This document shows positions 11,761 to 21,699 of a stretch of DNA of 64,000 bases, in pieces (positions within the stretch are counted from its first letter, which is position 1; the number at the start of each line of letters is the position of its first letter). A program made the translations under genes and the position numbers. The notes beneath the pieces were generated by a model. That model saw only the letters and a program-made list of their open reading frames with translations, was not told the DNA's origin and did not search any database. The DNA is from Ascarosepion bandense (lineage: Eukaryota > Mollusca > Cephalopoda > Sepiida > Sepiidae), in assembly GCA_037127315.1 (NCBI GenBank), contig JBBBDQ010000914.1, forward strand, positions 124,001-188,000. The letters run 5' to 3'.

Positions 11761-11803
11761 CACAAATCGAGATACAATGAAAATAATAGAGCAGATGAAA
11801 TAA
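11741..11803 (+). CDS. Possible 20-codon ORF or first coding exon after the promoter-like block
   Basis: ATG at 11741 overlaps the YY1-like motif and opens a frame of 20 codons (MAADIRSTNRDTMKIIEQMK) ending at TAA 11801-11803. The Met-Ala-Ala start in a strong context is common in housekeeping proteins. No GT splice donor with good consensus precedes the stop, so it is either an upstream/short ORF, a non-coding leader, or chance. An unrelated 138-codon frame runs on the opposite strand (11411-11827) and is equally unrecognised. Confidence 0.2.
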   Translation: MAADIRSTNRDTMKIIEQMK

Positions 11804-12310
11804 ATGCGATGAGTTTTTCTTGCTCACTTTAAATTATTGTGTATGTTGTGTACGCCTTCAAGATATGATTAAATTAAAAACGGAAGAAACCTTATTCGTT
11901 TTCATAGAGGCTCAAAAATGTAACGTAAATTGTTCACCCTCTTTATACAAGCTAAATGGTAATTGTTTTAGTCATTTGTATGTAGATACTTGTAAAAATA
12001 AATTGAAGAGATATTTAAATTGAAAAATGAAGGGTTTCCTTTCGTTATACTTATCGTTAGACTTGAGTTGTTTTGATAATGGCAAATTAATCTAGATAGC
12101 GGAAAGAATGTTTATATTGATATTCACGATTAGTCGAGTATAGAACAAAGCTCATCTATTTTAAGTGTATTAGAATATTTTTAATTTTCTATACATGAAT
12201 TTAGAAAAAATAAAAGAAAAACTTTGTTTTCGGTTTGAAATGCTGGAGTCGCTCTCGGATAAGTCGAACTGTTTAAATGATTCAGAAAATACATTCTTGG
12301 CCTGCAAGCA
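11804..12310. other. No recognisable feature
   Basis: AT-rich DNA between the promoter-like block and a SINE. No exon-like segment with clear splice sites could be defined. Confidence 0.45.
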
Positions 12311-12612
12311 AGTCAGTCATTTAATTGCAATACGTATTAAGTGCTTGGGTGATCATGACTCTTTCAATCCATGACTAATTAGACAGAAGTTCTTTTTTTC
12401 TCCAGTAGGTTACCATTTCTTTATGCGGTAAACTGGTTGGCAACCAATGCTAAAAATCCCAATATGCCAGGTTATTTAACCTGTAGCCAGAGAAAGTTAA
12501 TTAATACTTTGCCAAAGAGCAGGTGCGCGTAAGTAAATACAACGAATTCTACTGAAATTCGAACTCAGCTCTCTGAGTTCTCATTCTGAACAGATATCCA
12601 TTGCACCCCAAA
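12311..12612 (-). mobile_element. tRNA-derived SINE (family A), minus strand
   Basis: Same order of blocks as the other family A copies, more diverged: 'ctccagtaggtta', 'ggttggcaacca', 'ggttatttaacctgta', 'gcgcgtaagtaaatac', then 'aattcgaactcagct', which is the complement of the B-box. The head ends at 'gatatccattgcacc'. Non-coding. Confidence 0.85.
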
Positions 12613-13708
12613 ATTGTCAATGTAAGTCAACTTTTATCAGAGCTGAAGTACCAGTAACACGTTAATTAAAAGAATTCCCTCTTTTAAATGTGAACAATCA
12701 CATTCATATGCTATTCAAGAGTAGAATTGGCAGACCGTATTCCCAATATTACGTTTCTGGCACATTTTGTAGGGAAAGGGCAATTAATCCATCTTTTTTG
12801 TCACCAATTACAGTTTAAATAAAAGAGTTCACCAGACTCTCTATCTATAGTTAGCAGTTAGTCTAGGAGAAGAAATATTCTGTATTCAAAGCTGTGGATG
12901 CAGGGGAACATGAGAGCTGTCTTTTGTAAGAATAACCAAGGCCAGAGATTTCCAATTTGAACAAATCATTTCACTGAAAGACGATAAATTTCTTTATTTG
13001 CAAGGGGTTATAAAGAGTGTAAGTATCCAAGACAAACTTGAGGATAGAAGACAATAACAGAACAAGGAGACAAATGATTATGGTTGAAGTATTTAATTTT
13101 TTAAAGATCGTAGTTGACAGTGAGAAGTGCGAGAGAAGAAACTTTTAGCACAGACTAACGTTTACTTCTAGCAATTTTAACAGTAATATGATGAAACCTT
13201 GCTGCAAAGCTAGCACTGCGTTTAAATTGTTCAAGTATAGATAAGAAAGAGAAAAGATTATCTGAATAATTACCAGAGAAATATTTCTAGAAAAAGCAGA
13301 GGGAAGCTACGTTATTCGTATAGAAAAGTGACCGATAACACTGCAGACTCGTCTTTGAATTTTGCCAAGAATGTATAGATACATAGCAGAGGCACCCGAC
13401 CATGTGTGTCGGTTATATTCAGACGGACGAATGGCAGGCTTAAAAATGTGAAAGATATATTCTGGCGATAAAACTTGGCTAGTTCAAAAAATTGAATCAA
13501 CGAGGAATTAGTTGTATGTAATCGTCTATTACGTAGATTAGTTGTGTCACAAAGTCTGTTTTAAATTTGTTGAACTCGAGTGCGTACATCCAGGTCAAAG
13601 GTCATGATATACCGAAGTTTAACTTACGCGATGACAAGGTACAAAATGTATCTTAGCATGTCTAAGCTTTCCTTTAATGGTATTAACTGACCGTACCTAC
13701 CAGCCAGG
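12613..13708. other. No recognisable feature
   Basis: About 1.1 kb of AT-rich DNA. Only short open frames, none with a recognisable domain, and no repeat copy identified. Confidence 0.5.
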
Positions 13709-13780
13709 TCTCTATCTCTCTCTCTCTCTCTCTCTCTCCGTAACGCCCTGCACATTAGTAGCAGTACCTCCTTGCCTAGG

Positions 13781-13813
<33 letters not shown>
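13709..13813. repeat. (CT)n and (AT)n microsatellites
   Basis: CT array 13709-13738 and AT array 13784-13813. Confidence 0.95.
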
Positions 13814-13816
<3 letters not shown>

Positions 13817-14006
13817 GTATTTGGGCAAAGATCTATTTTTATACAGGTTTCATTAAAAATGAGAGACAAGTTATTATTGTTGAGTTTTATATAATTTATC
13901 ATGTGTCCGTATAATTTTTTCGTTTTAGATCTACGATTGAGCAATTGTTCAAAAGTTTTGTACTTTAGAATGCTTTCGGCTATAATTTTAGTAATTATTA
14001 AAAGTA

Positions 14007-14058
14007 AATTTTGTTTTGCTTAGAAATAATATTAAATTATCGGTCATTTTTAACGAAA

Positions 14059-14091
<33 letters not shown>

Positions 14092-14277
14092 TTAGCAGTA
14101 AATTCATATGCAAAGATTGCAAAATGTTCACCTTATAATATGGTAAAAGGATTCTTTAATTTTCTTTATAATTAAAGGATTCTTTAATTTTCTTTATAAT
14201 TAAAGGATTCTTTAATTTTCTTTATAATTTTGTTTTGCTTAGAAATAATATTAAATTATCGGTCATTTTTAATGAAA

Positions 14278-14326
<49 letters not shown>

Positions 14327-14338
14327 TTAGCAGTAAAT
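14007..14338. repeat. Tandem duplication around AT arrays with a 28-bp triplicated core
   Basis: The segment starting 'attttgttttgcttagaaat', running through an AT array to 'atggttagcagtaaatt', occurs at about 14007-14107 and again at about 14226-14340. The AT arrays are 14060-14089 and 14279-14324. Between them a 28-bp unit is repeated three times without change at 14146-14229. The piece 14103-14155 is also a near-identical copy of 14775-14829, the coding end of the adjacent Penelope remnant. Confidence 0.9.
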
Positions 14339-14425
14339 TATGAATATATATATATCAACTTCAGCATACACATTAATGGACATTAATAAAATAAATGTAA
14401 TTGTAGAAGTATTATAGATTATTCT

Positions 14426-14831
14426 TTAGAAAGCAGGTGCTTTACAGAATCCATTATCTATCAATGTACTCTTTGTTCTATGGAAAATCCTAGTAATGTA
14501 AGGATTTATGTAGATCAAACCAAGAACTCTCTGAAAAAAACGATTTTATCAACACACTTCTTCATTTAATACTAATAAGTACAGAAATAGAACATCCCTA
14601 TAGAAATATTATTGGTGTTTAAACGAAACAAATAAAAATCAAACATTGAAATGAAAATTTAAATAAAACAAAAACAAAATAAGCCTTTAAACCGCCCATG
14701 CCCTTTGTGTCTATATGAAATACAATATATTATTAAATTTCTTCAGAATGTATTAAATAAACGCAATGAAATAAAGTTCATATGCAAAGATTGCAAAATG
14801 TTCACCTTATAATATGGTAAAAGGATTCTTC
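14426..14831 (+). pseudogene. Penelope-like element 3' end: GIY-YIG endonuclease remnant
   Basis: Read to the right with frameshifts and stops, this gives ESIIYQCTLCSMENPSNVRI, then YVDQTKNSLKK (in place of the GIY-YIG block), a decayed middle, PCPLCLYEIQYIIKF, and NKRNEIKFICKDCKMFTL. That order matches the C-terminal endonuclease of Penelope-like retroelements, where cysteine-bearing (C..C) and 'NKR.E....CRH' blocks follow the GIY-YIG core. The same blocks appear at 45.5 kb and at the end of the long copy at 34.6-36.6 kb. The reverse transcriptase half is absent. It is flanked on the left by AT arrays and followed by AT-rich DNA. Confidence 0.75.
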
Positions 14832-15423
14832 ATATAAAAAATATATATTTCTTCAATTACATATATCTAATAATTAAATTGATAATTAAAATTTTAATAA
14901 TTGAATAGATATTAAAAATTTGTATGATGATATTAAGAATTGTTTTAGAATATAATAATGATATAAAAGATTTTATCAAAATAATAAAATGAATTTTAAA
15001 GTTTTAAACAAATACATAGATATAAAAATTTGTTTTTACAAATTTAGAGTTTTAAGAACAAATTGAATAAAATGCATTCTGAACTGAAATAAAAATAGTA
15101 TAACTCAACGGTCACTTTAAATCAGCTCAAAAGTATGAAGTGTTTTTCTTTTTGTTTTAGAAAATGATGAGATACAGAGAAAACTAAGAGAATAATTTTG
15201 TAACAATAATGGATACATCAACGGAAATGCTGTCTAGATAGGGGTTTTGATCAACTGACAATTCTGCCGTTAAGTGTGAACGAAGAAATAATGTATTCTT
15301 CAAATGCATAACCTATATTTTCAAATTTAAAGTGGATCTCTATTCTGATTATTTAAATTGAACAAATATAATTTTTTCGCTTTTCTCACATCCATTAATA
15401 ACAATCGTACTGTTTCTTATATT
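14832..15423. other. No recognisable feature
   Basis: Very AT-rich, no open frame, no shared repeat seen. Confidence 0.5.
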
Positions 15424-15645
15424 GTTGTGTCGTGGCTTATGTGATGTGACATCCAGGTGACCGGATGTATAAAAGACAATGTGCGCTTAGCACGGGTGTA
15501 GTTGTCATTATCAGGGAAATCTGGAAGTAACATATACGACTGTGAGAGACTGTAAATAGTGTATATACATCTTCGTTGTACCACTCTGGTCATAAAATAG
15601 TGTATCTACATTTTTCTGTGTATCTCTTCATTTCACGATAAAACA
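15424..15645 (+). mobile_element. Possible solo LTR, about 220 bp
   Basis: The segment begins 'tgttgtgtcgtggc', has a TATA-like 'tgtataaaag' at about 15464-15473, a GC-rich cluster just downstream, 'gtgtatatacatc', and an 'ataaaa' polyadenylation-like signal near 15593. The order of TATA and poly-A signal over about 200 bp fits a short Gypsy-type LTR. Target-site duplication and a matching second LTR were not found, so a host promoter fragment remains possible. Confidence 0.3.
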
Positions 15646-15770
15646 TATATTCAAATGAAAATCATTTTCACAATAAATGAACATTTCTTAATGACGATGT
15701 AAAAATCTCGAAGCAGAAATTATCGTGTCTCAATGTAAGCAATGTGAATTTTAAATAAAAAACAAATTTA

Positions 15771-15805
15771 ATCACACACACACACACACGTACACACACA
15801 CTCAC

Positions 15806-15859
<54 letters not shown>
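15771..15859. repeat. (CA)n then (AT)n compound microsatellite
   Basis: CA-rich stretch 15771-15801 followed by a pure AT array 15807-15859. Confidence 0.95.
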
Positions 15860-15861
<2 letters not shown>

Positions 15862-15984
15862 TTCATTTGTAAACGACTTATTACGCGACCTAAAAATAAA
15901 ATTTCTTATGATTTTAAGAATTACGTGTTCAAAACTTCCCCGTTACGTGAGCGTTAAAAAAATCACCCTTACGTAAGCGTTTCA

Positions 15985-16008
15985 CCCCCCCCCCCCACAC
16001 ACACACAA
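15985..16008. repeat. Poly-C run followed by (CA)n
   Basis: A run of about 12 C, rare in this AT-rich window, directly followed by CA repeats. Confidence 0.95.
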
Positions 16009-16181
16009 AAAGGTAAAAGGTAAAACCATTTATAGCTTGAGGACAACACTTATGGTAGAAACCTAGGTTGGGTTCACAAATGAAAAATATTCAAACCAAC
16101 AATATAATTGTATTGAACATTTTTGATACTAATGTGTACTGGTTTAATTTTATTATGATCTAAAACTAAGTAATTAAACAA

Positions 16182-16182
<1 letters not shown>

Positions 16183-16240
<58 letters not shown>
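16183..16240. repeat. (AT)n microsatellite
   Basis: About 58 bp of pure AT repeat. Confidence 0.97.
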
Positions 16241-16241
<1 letters not shown>

Positions 16242-16559
16242 CCTTAAGTTACTCTGTTATATGTAACTCGGGGAGGAAATAGGCTTAACCAAAACTTCAA
16301 TTTTTCTCAGAAATATATGAAAGCAATTCATTCATCATGAAGTCCCCAAAATCTCGTACCGTACGTTGAATTGAAACCTGAACCTGGAACATATCCAACA
16401 CAGGCTTTTGAGTAAAAGGTATACCGAAAACGTTCACAATTCTGATGTATTTTCCTTTTATTTCGTTCTACTCCAGTAGAGAAAACGTCCATTTTTAAAG
16501 ACTATCGTTTGTTGTTACAAATTTTTGTTCACGTCGACAAGTCTATCGTAGCTTGACAA

Positions 16560-16870
16560 GTGTGTCTGGGTATAAAGTGGACTTGATTTCCTTCTCCCGC
16601 CTTACTCGTCCCTTGTACAATCAACTAATCCGATCTACCAGCTCAAGTAACCTGTCATGTCCGTAAAAAACACGTTGGCAATAAAATCAGACAGGTGTGA
16701 AAAGACATCAAACTCCCTTGTGTTCGCCTACGCGAGGCCGAACAGTGAACGCACTTTGCTGACGCTTAGAACAATTTACATGCGCGCACTTGGTTGCCGC
16801 GGAAACGCTAACAAACAGGTCAAGTAAACCATTGCTACGCTAGTATGTATGGTCGCTGACCAGAGACCAA
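16560..16870. promoter_or_regulatory. CpG-bearing block with RFX X-box: candidate regulatory element
   Basis: GC and CpG rise here relative to both flanks. GTTGCCGCGGAAAC at 16793-16806 fits the RFX X-box (inverted GTTGCC half sites with 2 bp spacing). 'tgcgcgca' lies just upstream at about 16781-16788. X-boxes typify promoters of ciliary genes but also occur in other enhancers. No exon or transcription start could be assigned, and a retroelement LTR is an alternative. The flanking AT array begins at about 16879. Confidence 0.35.
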
Positions 16871-16878
16871 CCTGAACT

Positions 16879-16923
16879 ATATATATAACTATATATAACT
16901 ATATATATATATATATATATATA
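16879..16923. repeat. (AT)n array with two 'tatatataac' units
   Basis: Two short AT blocks ending in AAC precede a pure AT array. Confidence 0.93.
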
Positions 16924-17132
16924 GTACTATAAATAGATTTATTTTTAATCAAAATATTGTATTACTTCTAAGTTTTGTATGTTAATATTTGCTTCCGGAA
17001 GCCACACGTTTTTATTATTTAATGCCAAGTACAATAGATGTAATTCCCAGTATTGAAAATAAAAATAGGGCGTCTAATACAAATACGAATATCTACTAAT
17101 AGTAACGTTTGAAATATTATATATATATATTC

Positions 17133-17133
17133 A

Positions 17134-17170
<37 letters not shown>

Positions 17171-17172
17171 CA
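17133..17172. repeat. (CA)n(AT)n microsatellite
   Basis: CA array followed by a short AT array, directly upstream of the fold-back repeat. Confidence 0.95.
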
Positions 17173-17179
17173 TATCGAA

Positions 17180-17420
17180 TATCTGAATTGGAACTAGCAG
17201 AAAGCGTATCTCAATCTAAAGTGTTTCACTTTTATTAAGTCTTCTTTAGAGACCAAGAGAAAATTAAAAAAAAACCACAGAGACAGTACACTGTTATATA
17301 ATGATTTAGTGTTAGTTTCTATTGATCAGAATGGGTGTCACCTGTCTAAAAGCAATTTCTCTTGGTCTCTGTAGAAGCTCTAACAAAAGTGAAACATGTT
17401 CGATTAAGATACGTTTCCTA
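17180..17420. repeat. Fold-back repeat, arms about 55 bp
   Basis: The left arm (about 17205-17260; 'gtttcacttttatt', 'cttctttagagaccaagag') is the imperfect reverse complement of the right arm (about 17356-17412; 'ctcttggtctctgtagaag', 'aacaaaagtgaaac'), with a loop of about 95 bp. Related to 89-290. No coding sense; function unknown. Confidence 0.75.
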
Positions 17421-17429
17421 TTTATCTTA

Positions 17430-18098
17430 TATACATATATATATATAGAGAGAGAGGGGGAGAGAGAAAAAGAGATTGGGGCTGAATATGAACTGCTTGA
17501 GGTAGCATCAAGACCACGTCGTTGACACTTAACGTCTCGTCATAAATTTCGGTTAATAATATGTCCTAATGTGAAATATTTGTTTGTAATACGATTTTAA
17601 AGAGTAACTAATCCTTCGGCCTTTTTTTGTATGAATCATTATAACAACGAACCAAAACTAAAAGCAACCCTTACCATATTGAGATTTGAAATAGTGAAGA
17701 ATTTTTAATTATTTTTCTTTCTTTAAATATTGGAGACAAATACACAGCAATGGCTGTTAAATCTGGCTGTATTCTAAGAAGATATTTGCTAACAGGTTCT
17801 GCGAATGCGAAATTCTTTAACGGTCAACCACCCATCGGGATTCATTTACATAGCTTCTGTATGTCCATAAAAATTTAAAAACAATTTATTGGTACGAAAA
17901 CTGTTTGACCAAATAATTAAGAGCTTGATAAAACGTGCAAGATTCATCTAAGATTCACCTAAAATTCTCAAAATCTGGCGTTGAAAGATTTTGCAAGAAG
18001 CATATGATCAAATAATACGAGTAGGCATGTGCCGTCAAAAGAGACGGCAACATATACTGAGATATATCTAGTGCTGCGAATTTTACATTAACACATAA

Positions 18099-18100
<2 letters not shown>
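17430..18100. other. No recognisable feature apart from an (AT)n/(GA)n tract
   Basis: A short AT array and GA-rich tract lie at about 17431-17475. The rest is AT-rich unique DNA. Confidence 0.5.

Positions 18101-18133
<33 letters not shown>
18101..18133. repeat. (AT)n microsatellite at SINE 3' end
   Basis: AT array directly abutting the 3' end of the minus-strand composite SINE. Confidence 0.97.
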
Positions 18134-18135
<2 letters not shown>

Positions 18136-18544
18136 GGACTGTCCCGTCGATTTCGACGTATGAGGGTCTAACTCAGACTGCCACACAAAGAATTGTTTAG
18201 AGTGTTGAAGGCTTGCGTAGCATCATCAACATTTTTGGAACTGCTGATAACAAGCAATTGGTACAGAAGTTTACCACGGATCGCATGAACTGCAGACCTC
18301 AGTTATTTAACCCCATAACTTTAGGGAATGGACGGATTAATACCTTTTCCAAGGGTACCAGTGCGCAAGTGAAAGCCGAGTGATCGACTGAATTTGGAAC
18401 TCGGCTCACAGACTTCCCTAAACAAAGCCGTCATCCACCGCATCACAACGCACATCCGTCCACAAACGCAGCACCTGGTATTCCCAAGCTGCTGTCACCC
18501 ATCTAAGTACTCACCAGGCTCAACGCTGCTTAATTTTTGGTGAT
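18134..18544 (-). mobile_element. 5S rRNA + tRNA composite SINE, copy 1
   Basis: Read leftwards from 18544, the first 78 bases (18467-18544) match the 3' two thirds of 5S rRNA: 'ttaagcagcgttgagcctgg', 'gagtacttagatgggtgac', 'tgggaataccaggtgctg'. These include the A-box/intermediate element and C-box of the internal Pol III promoter. A tRNA-derived segment follows at about 18380-18466 ('gttgtgatgcggtggatga' A-box region, 'ccgagttccaaattc' B-box region), then the body shared with family A SINEs. The 3' part differs from copies 2 and 3 and ends with 'gtcgaaatcgac' at the AT array. The 5S 5' end is interrupted by another AT array. Chimeric 5S/tRNA heads are known from vertebrate AmnSINE1; this one appears independent, by inference. 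Confidence 0.8.
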
Positions 18545-18557
18545 ATATGTAACTTTG

Positions 18558-18559
<2 letters not shown>

Positions 18560-18608
<49 letters not shown>
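18560..18608. repeat. (AT)n array at the Gypsy / 5S-SINE junction
   Basis: Pure AT array separating the truncated integrase C-terminus from the 5S-derived head. 'atcacc' is repeated on the SINE side. Confidence 0.97.
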
Positions 18609-18610
<2 letters not shown>

Positions 18611-19460
18611 TCGTCTTGAGGCAACATGTTAGAATCTTGTAACAGCCTCTTTCGAACTTCGGACCCTGAATGATGTAAATCATGTTCCCGATCCGTTTCT
18701 CTATTGTAGATGGCTCCCAATAGGATGTGTTGTTTTTGAACATTTAAAAAATACTTTCTCCTCTGAGTTAATTTTTCTTTTCGGTAGAAACGATGTTGGT
18801 GATTGCTTTGTCTGTTTCGGCAGTAACTTCCCGAATACCGATTTAATTTTTTAGGCAAACATTACAGTACTGTTCGGTGTAATTCTATACATTTGCAAGA
18901 ATTGTTGTAATGCCTTTCTTGTTAGTACGCCATAAGCTTTACTTAGGGCTCTTTTTAGTGTATCTACAAACTTCTCCGCTTGACAGTTTGACCTTGGCGG
19001 AGATTTGATGTGTTTCACCTGAAAGGTTTTACAAAGTTCTTGAAAGTCCGCAGATGTAAATTGTGTCCCATTATCAGTGACTAGACAATCCACCACTCCA
19101 AAGAAAGCGAACAGATCGTGGAGGCAATTTATTGTCGTCTCAGAAATAGATTTTCCACAACGAAATACTTCTGGCCATTTGCTATAAGTGTCTACTACAA
19201 TCCTGTAATAGAATCCCTCTAATAGACCTGCGAAATCAGTATGGATTCTCGACCACGTTCAATCTGTCTTACGCCATGGCTTATGAGTGATCGGAGTTGG
19301 CGTGACTGCTAAGGAACAGCTCTTGCATTTGTCCACCATATGTACAATATCTTGATCCATGTTTGGTCAGTACACAAAACTTTACATTAATGATTTCATC
19401 CTGTTCTTTCTTGGGTGGCCCATCTGGAAATCCTTGAATATTTTCCTTTGTAGCGTTTTT
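18609..19460 (-). pseudogene. Gypsy integrase remnant
   Basis: Integrase joins LTR-element cDNA to chromosomal DNA. From right to left I can read a zinc-finger CysCys part (VHMVDKCKSCSLAV), then the catalytic core. The core acidic residues are the Asp in RIHTDFAG, the Asp in VTDNGTQF, and the Glu in CQAEKFVDTLKRAL, so the DDE triad is conserved. A C-terminal block TIEKRIGNMIYIIQGPKF follows before the AT array. Stops occur before the core (KTD*TW) and in the finger. An open 81-codon piece (18851-19096) holds the second Asp and the Glu. The finger's upstream half lies beyond the nested SINE, near 19776-19830. Confidence 0.88.
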
Positions 19461-19463
19461 GGG

Positions 19464-19775
19464 ATTACTATGTGCGTTGTGGTGCATTGGATATCGGCTC
19501 GGAACGAGAAATCGGGGAGCCGAGTTCGAATTCCAGCTGAATTCATTGCATTCACTTACGCGCAAATACCCTTGGGAAAAGGTATTAATCCGTCTATTCC
19601 TTCCAGTTATGGGTTAAATAACAGGACAGATTGGGTTCTATAGCCTTGGTCGGCAACCAGTCTACCGCAGAAAGCAATGGCAACCTACTGCGGGATAATC
19701 TTCTGCCCAGTCAGTCATGTCTCTTTAGAGACATGATCGCCCAAGCGTGTATCACGTATGGCATTTAACTGACTG
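19464..19775 (+). mobile_element. tRNA-derived SINE (family A), plus strand, nested in Gypsy integrase
   Basis: Best preserved family A copy. The tRNA-like head (about 19470-19545) has an A-box region 'ttgtggtgcattggatatcg' and a B-box 'gagttcgaattcc'. The body carries 'cacttacgcgcaaat', 'gttatgggttaaataaca', 'ggcaaccagtctaccgca', and a 3' domain 'cccagtcagtcatgtc' whose 'catgtctctttagagacatg' is palindromic. It inserted after the Gypsy element since it splits the integrase frame. Likely mobilised by a LINE of the same genome; which one is not shown by a shared tail. Confidence 0.9.
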
Positions 19776-20039
19776 ACTTTTCATTATATGGCAGAACATT
19801 ATCACATAACGAAAAACTGTCTGAGATATGCTTATCTTTTTCCGCAATTTTTGTTTTCGTTTCTTTATAAATTCGTTATTCACGGCTTTGTTTCTTATTT
19901 CCTGTGATGTTACGGGGAGGTCTCGAATTGTACTGCATAATGATGTTCTAATATCTCCCTCATCTCGTAAAGCTGCAATGACAGAATTTTCTAATGGCCC
20001 CCAATTTTTTTTTATACTAGTCTCGAAAGACCGTCTGCA

Positions 20040-20420
20040 TGCCCAATGTTGTTTGATGGACAATACTCGGATTTGAAGTTATAATTTAATAGAATCGTTC
20101 CCCATCTTAGTAATATTTATACGCGTAGACAAGTAGGCCTTTTTCAAGCAAAAAATGTTCAGTAACGGCTTGTGGTCAGTCTGTAAGGTAGAGAATCTAC
20201 AGTAAGTATATCTGTGCAATCTCGTAACCGAAAAGATAATCCCCAAAACTTCCTTTTCGATTTGCGAGTAAATATTTTCGACTGATAGTAACGTTCTCGA
20301 CGCATGCGCGATAGGTTGTAGTGTTCAAGTATACATGCCTTATTATCTTAGGAACTTGCGTCACTTGCGGCTATTATTTCCAATTTTGGATCATAATGCG
20401 TTAAAAATAAATCTGCTGTT
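20040..20420 (-). pseudogene. Gypsy RNase H remnant
   Basis: RNase H removes the RNA strand during reverse transcription. Reading leftwards from about 20405: LTHYDPKLEIIAASDASS (first catalytic Asp in the SDAS block), an ILTVDSLPYRL...TDHKPL-like region in shifted frame, then RWGTILLNYNFKSEYCPS and NNIGHADGLSRL (the terminal HADGLSRL hallmark). Several frameshifts and stops break it. It follows the RT without a gap other than the thumb deletion and leads into the integrase region. Confidence 0.85.
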
Positions 20421-21000
20421 AGTGTCTTAATGATTTTGTCGAAAGTTTTCTGACATTGGATGTCCATACACAAACTGTTTTGTTTTGTTCGTTTAGGGGT
20501 GCGCGTGATTTGTGCATGTTATGTATACATTCTTGTAAATAATTTACTAAGCCCAAAAAGCTTTGTAACTTGGCTATAGTTTTTGAAGCTGGCATGTTTA
20601 TATTGCCGTGGCTCCTTCCGGGTCTGGTCTTCTTCAGGATGTCATCAAGGTATGCGATCGTGAAATCCAGTCCGCCTAGCATTGTGTCCATTATTTGCTG
20701 AAATATCACCGGTGCGTCCTTCATCCCGAATGATAATCTCTGGAACTTATATAACCCTGTATGAGTGTTTATGCTCAACAACCTCGAGCTTTCCTCGTCT
20801 CCTTGTATTTGTAGATATGCTTCGCTCAAGTCTATCTTTTAGAAAAATTTTCCTCCGTTCAACTTTGAGAATACTTCCTCTGGAGTAGGGAGAAAATAGT
20901 GATAATCTTTAATCGCTGTATTTAATCCTGTCGAGAAGTCAGCGCATACTCTCATCTCTCCCGATTTCTTTTTCACGGAAACTGTAGGTTCGGCTCATTG
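20419..21000 (-). pseudogene. Gypsy reverse transcriptase remnant
   Basis: RT copies element RNA into cDNA. From right to left: GEMRVCADFSTGLNTAIKDY, YFLPTPEEVFSKLNGGKFF, then an open stretch with LSEAYLQIQGDEESSRLLSI, KFQRLSFGMKDAPVIFQQIM and IAYLDDIL. The catalytic YLDD is at 20641-20652. Directly after it the frame jumps to NMPASKTIAKLQSFLGLVNY, so about 45 residues of the palm/thumb expected in Gypsy RT are deleted. A stop precedes LSEAY (KFF*KIDLSEA). The open part runs 20419-20829. Confidence 0.92.
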
Positions 21001-21273
21001 ACTATGTTCTACATTTGCGAATATACCGGTTCCACGAGTCTATATAACTCTTTGTCTATCTTTTTAATGATACAAATAGTACTTTTTTTTCTTGAAAATA
21101 GGTTGTACATTTTCTTTTAGTTCGATTTTGGCCGCCATTTTTTACACCACCCAAGACCTGCTGAAAATATGTCGGGGAAACTCTGCCATCGTCAATAACC
21201 TTTCCACTTTTTGGCAGAACGTATGTATCGGTAAATTCAAAAGGTTAAATTTCTGCATCCAGTCAGTTCCGAA

Positions 21274-21660
21274 TTAATTTTCCGTATTTTTCCGAACAAA
21301 TATTGTTACCTTCTTAGTTTTCTCGTTGAACGTCACATTTGTGATAATCTCCACTTCAGATTTGACTTTTCTTCCTGTTACCGACCTGGCTATTTTATCT
21401 GTTTTCAACATGGCTGGTTTGTTCAATTTCCTCCATGTCTGTAGGCTAATAACGGTTAAATCGGATCCAGAATCCAATTGTAATCTGATTCTTTTGTTTA
21501 ACATTTCCACTTGTACGTATTTCCGTATATTTATCCCGTTTGCTTGGTCATTTCTAGTGGCTCCCACTCAACTTTTGTTTTCTTTCTTTGTTCTACAGAG
21601 CGCACTTTTTTGTCCCACTTTATTGCACGACAGACAAGTCTTATAGCGGTATGGAGACTC
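21274..21660 (-). pseudogene. Gypsy zinc knuckle and aspartic protease remnant
   Basis: Retroviral-type aspartic protease processes Gag-Pol. The open frame 21274-21567 carries QLDSGSDLTVIS (flap-free active-site D-S-G, here LDSGSD) near residue 31, followed by the usual hydrophobic strand region. Just upstream (21570-21660) is a nucleocapsid-like CLSCNKVGQKSALC zinc-knuckle fragment, in the frame that continues into the protease after a stop. The active-site motif is intact but the frame is closed by a stop after VRKNTEN. Confidence 0.82.
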
Positions 21661-21699
21661 TTTGTATCAATGCAGAGTTCCACAGCGATATCATGGACT

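Noticed and set aside
11411..11827. 138-codon minus-strand ORF
   Set aside because: It runs through the promoter-like block, where higher GC lowers stop frequency. No domain recognised and no matching promoter on its own side, so it is not called as a gene.
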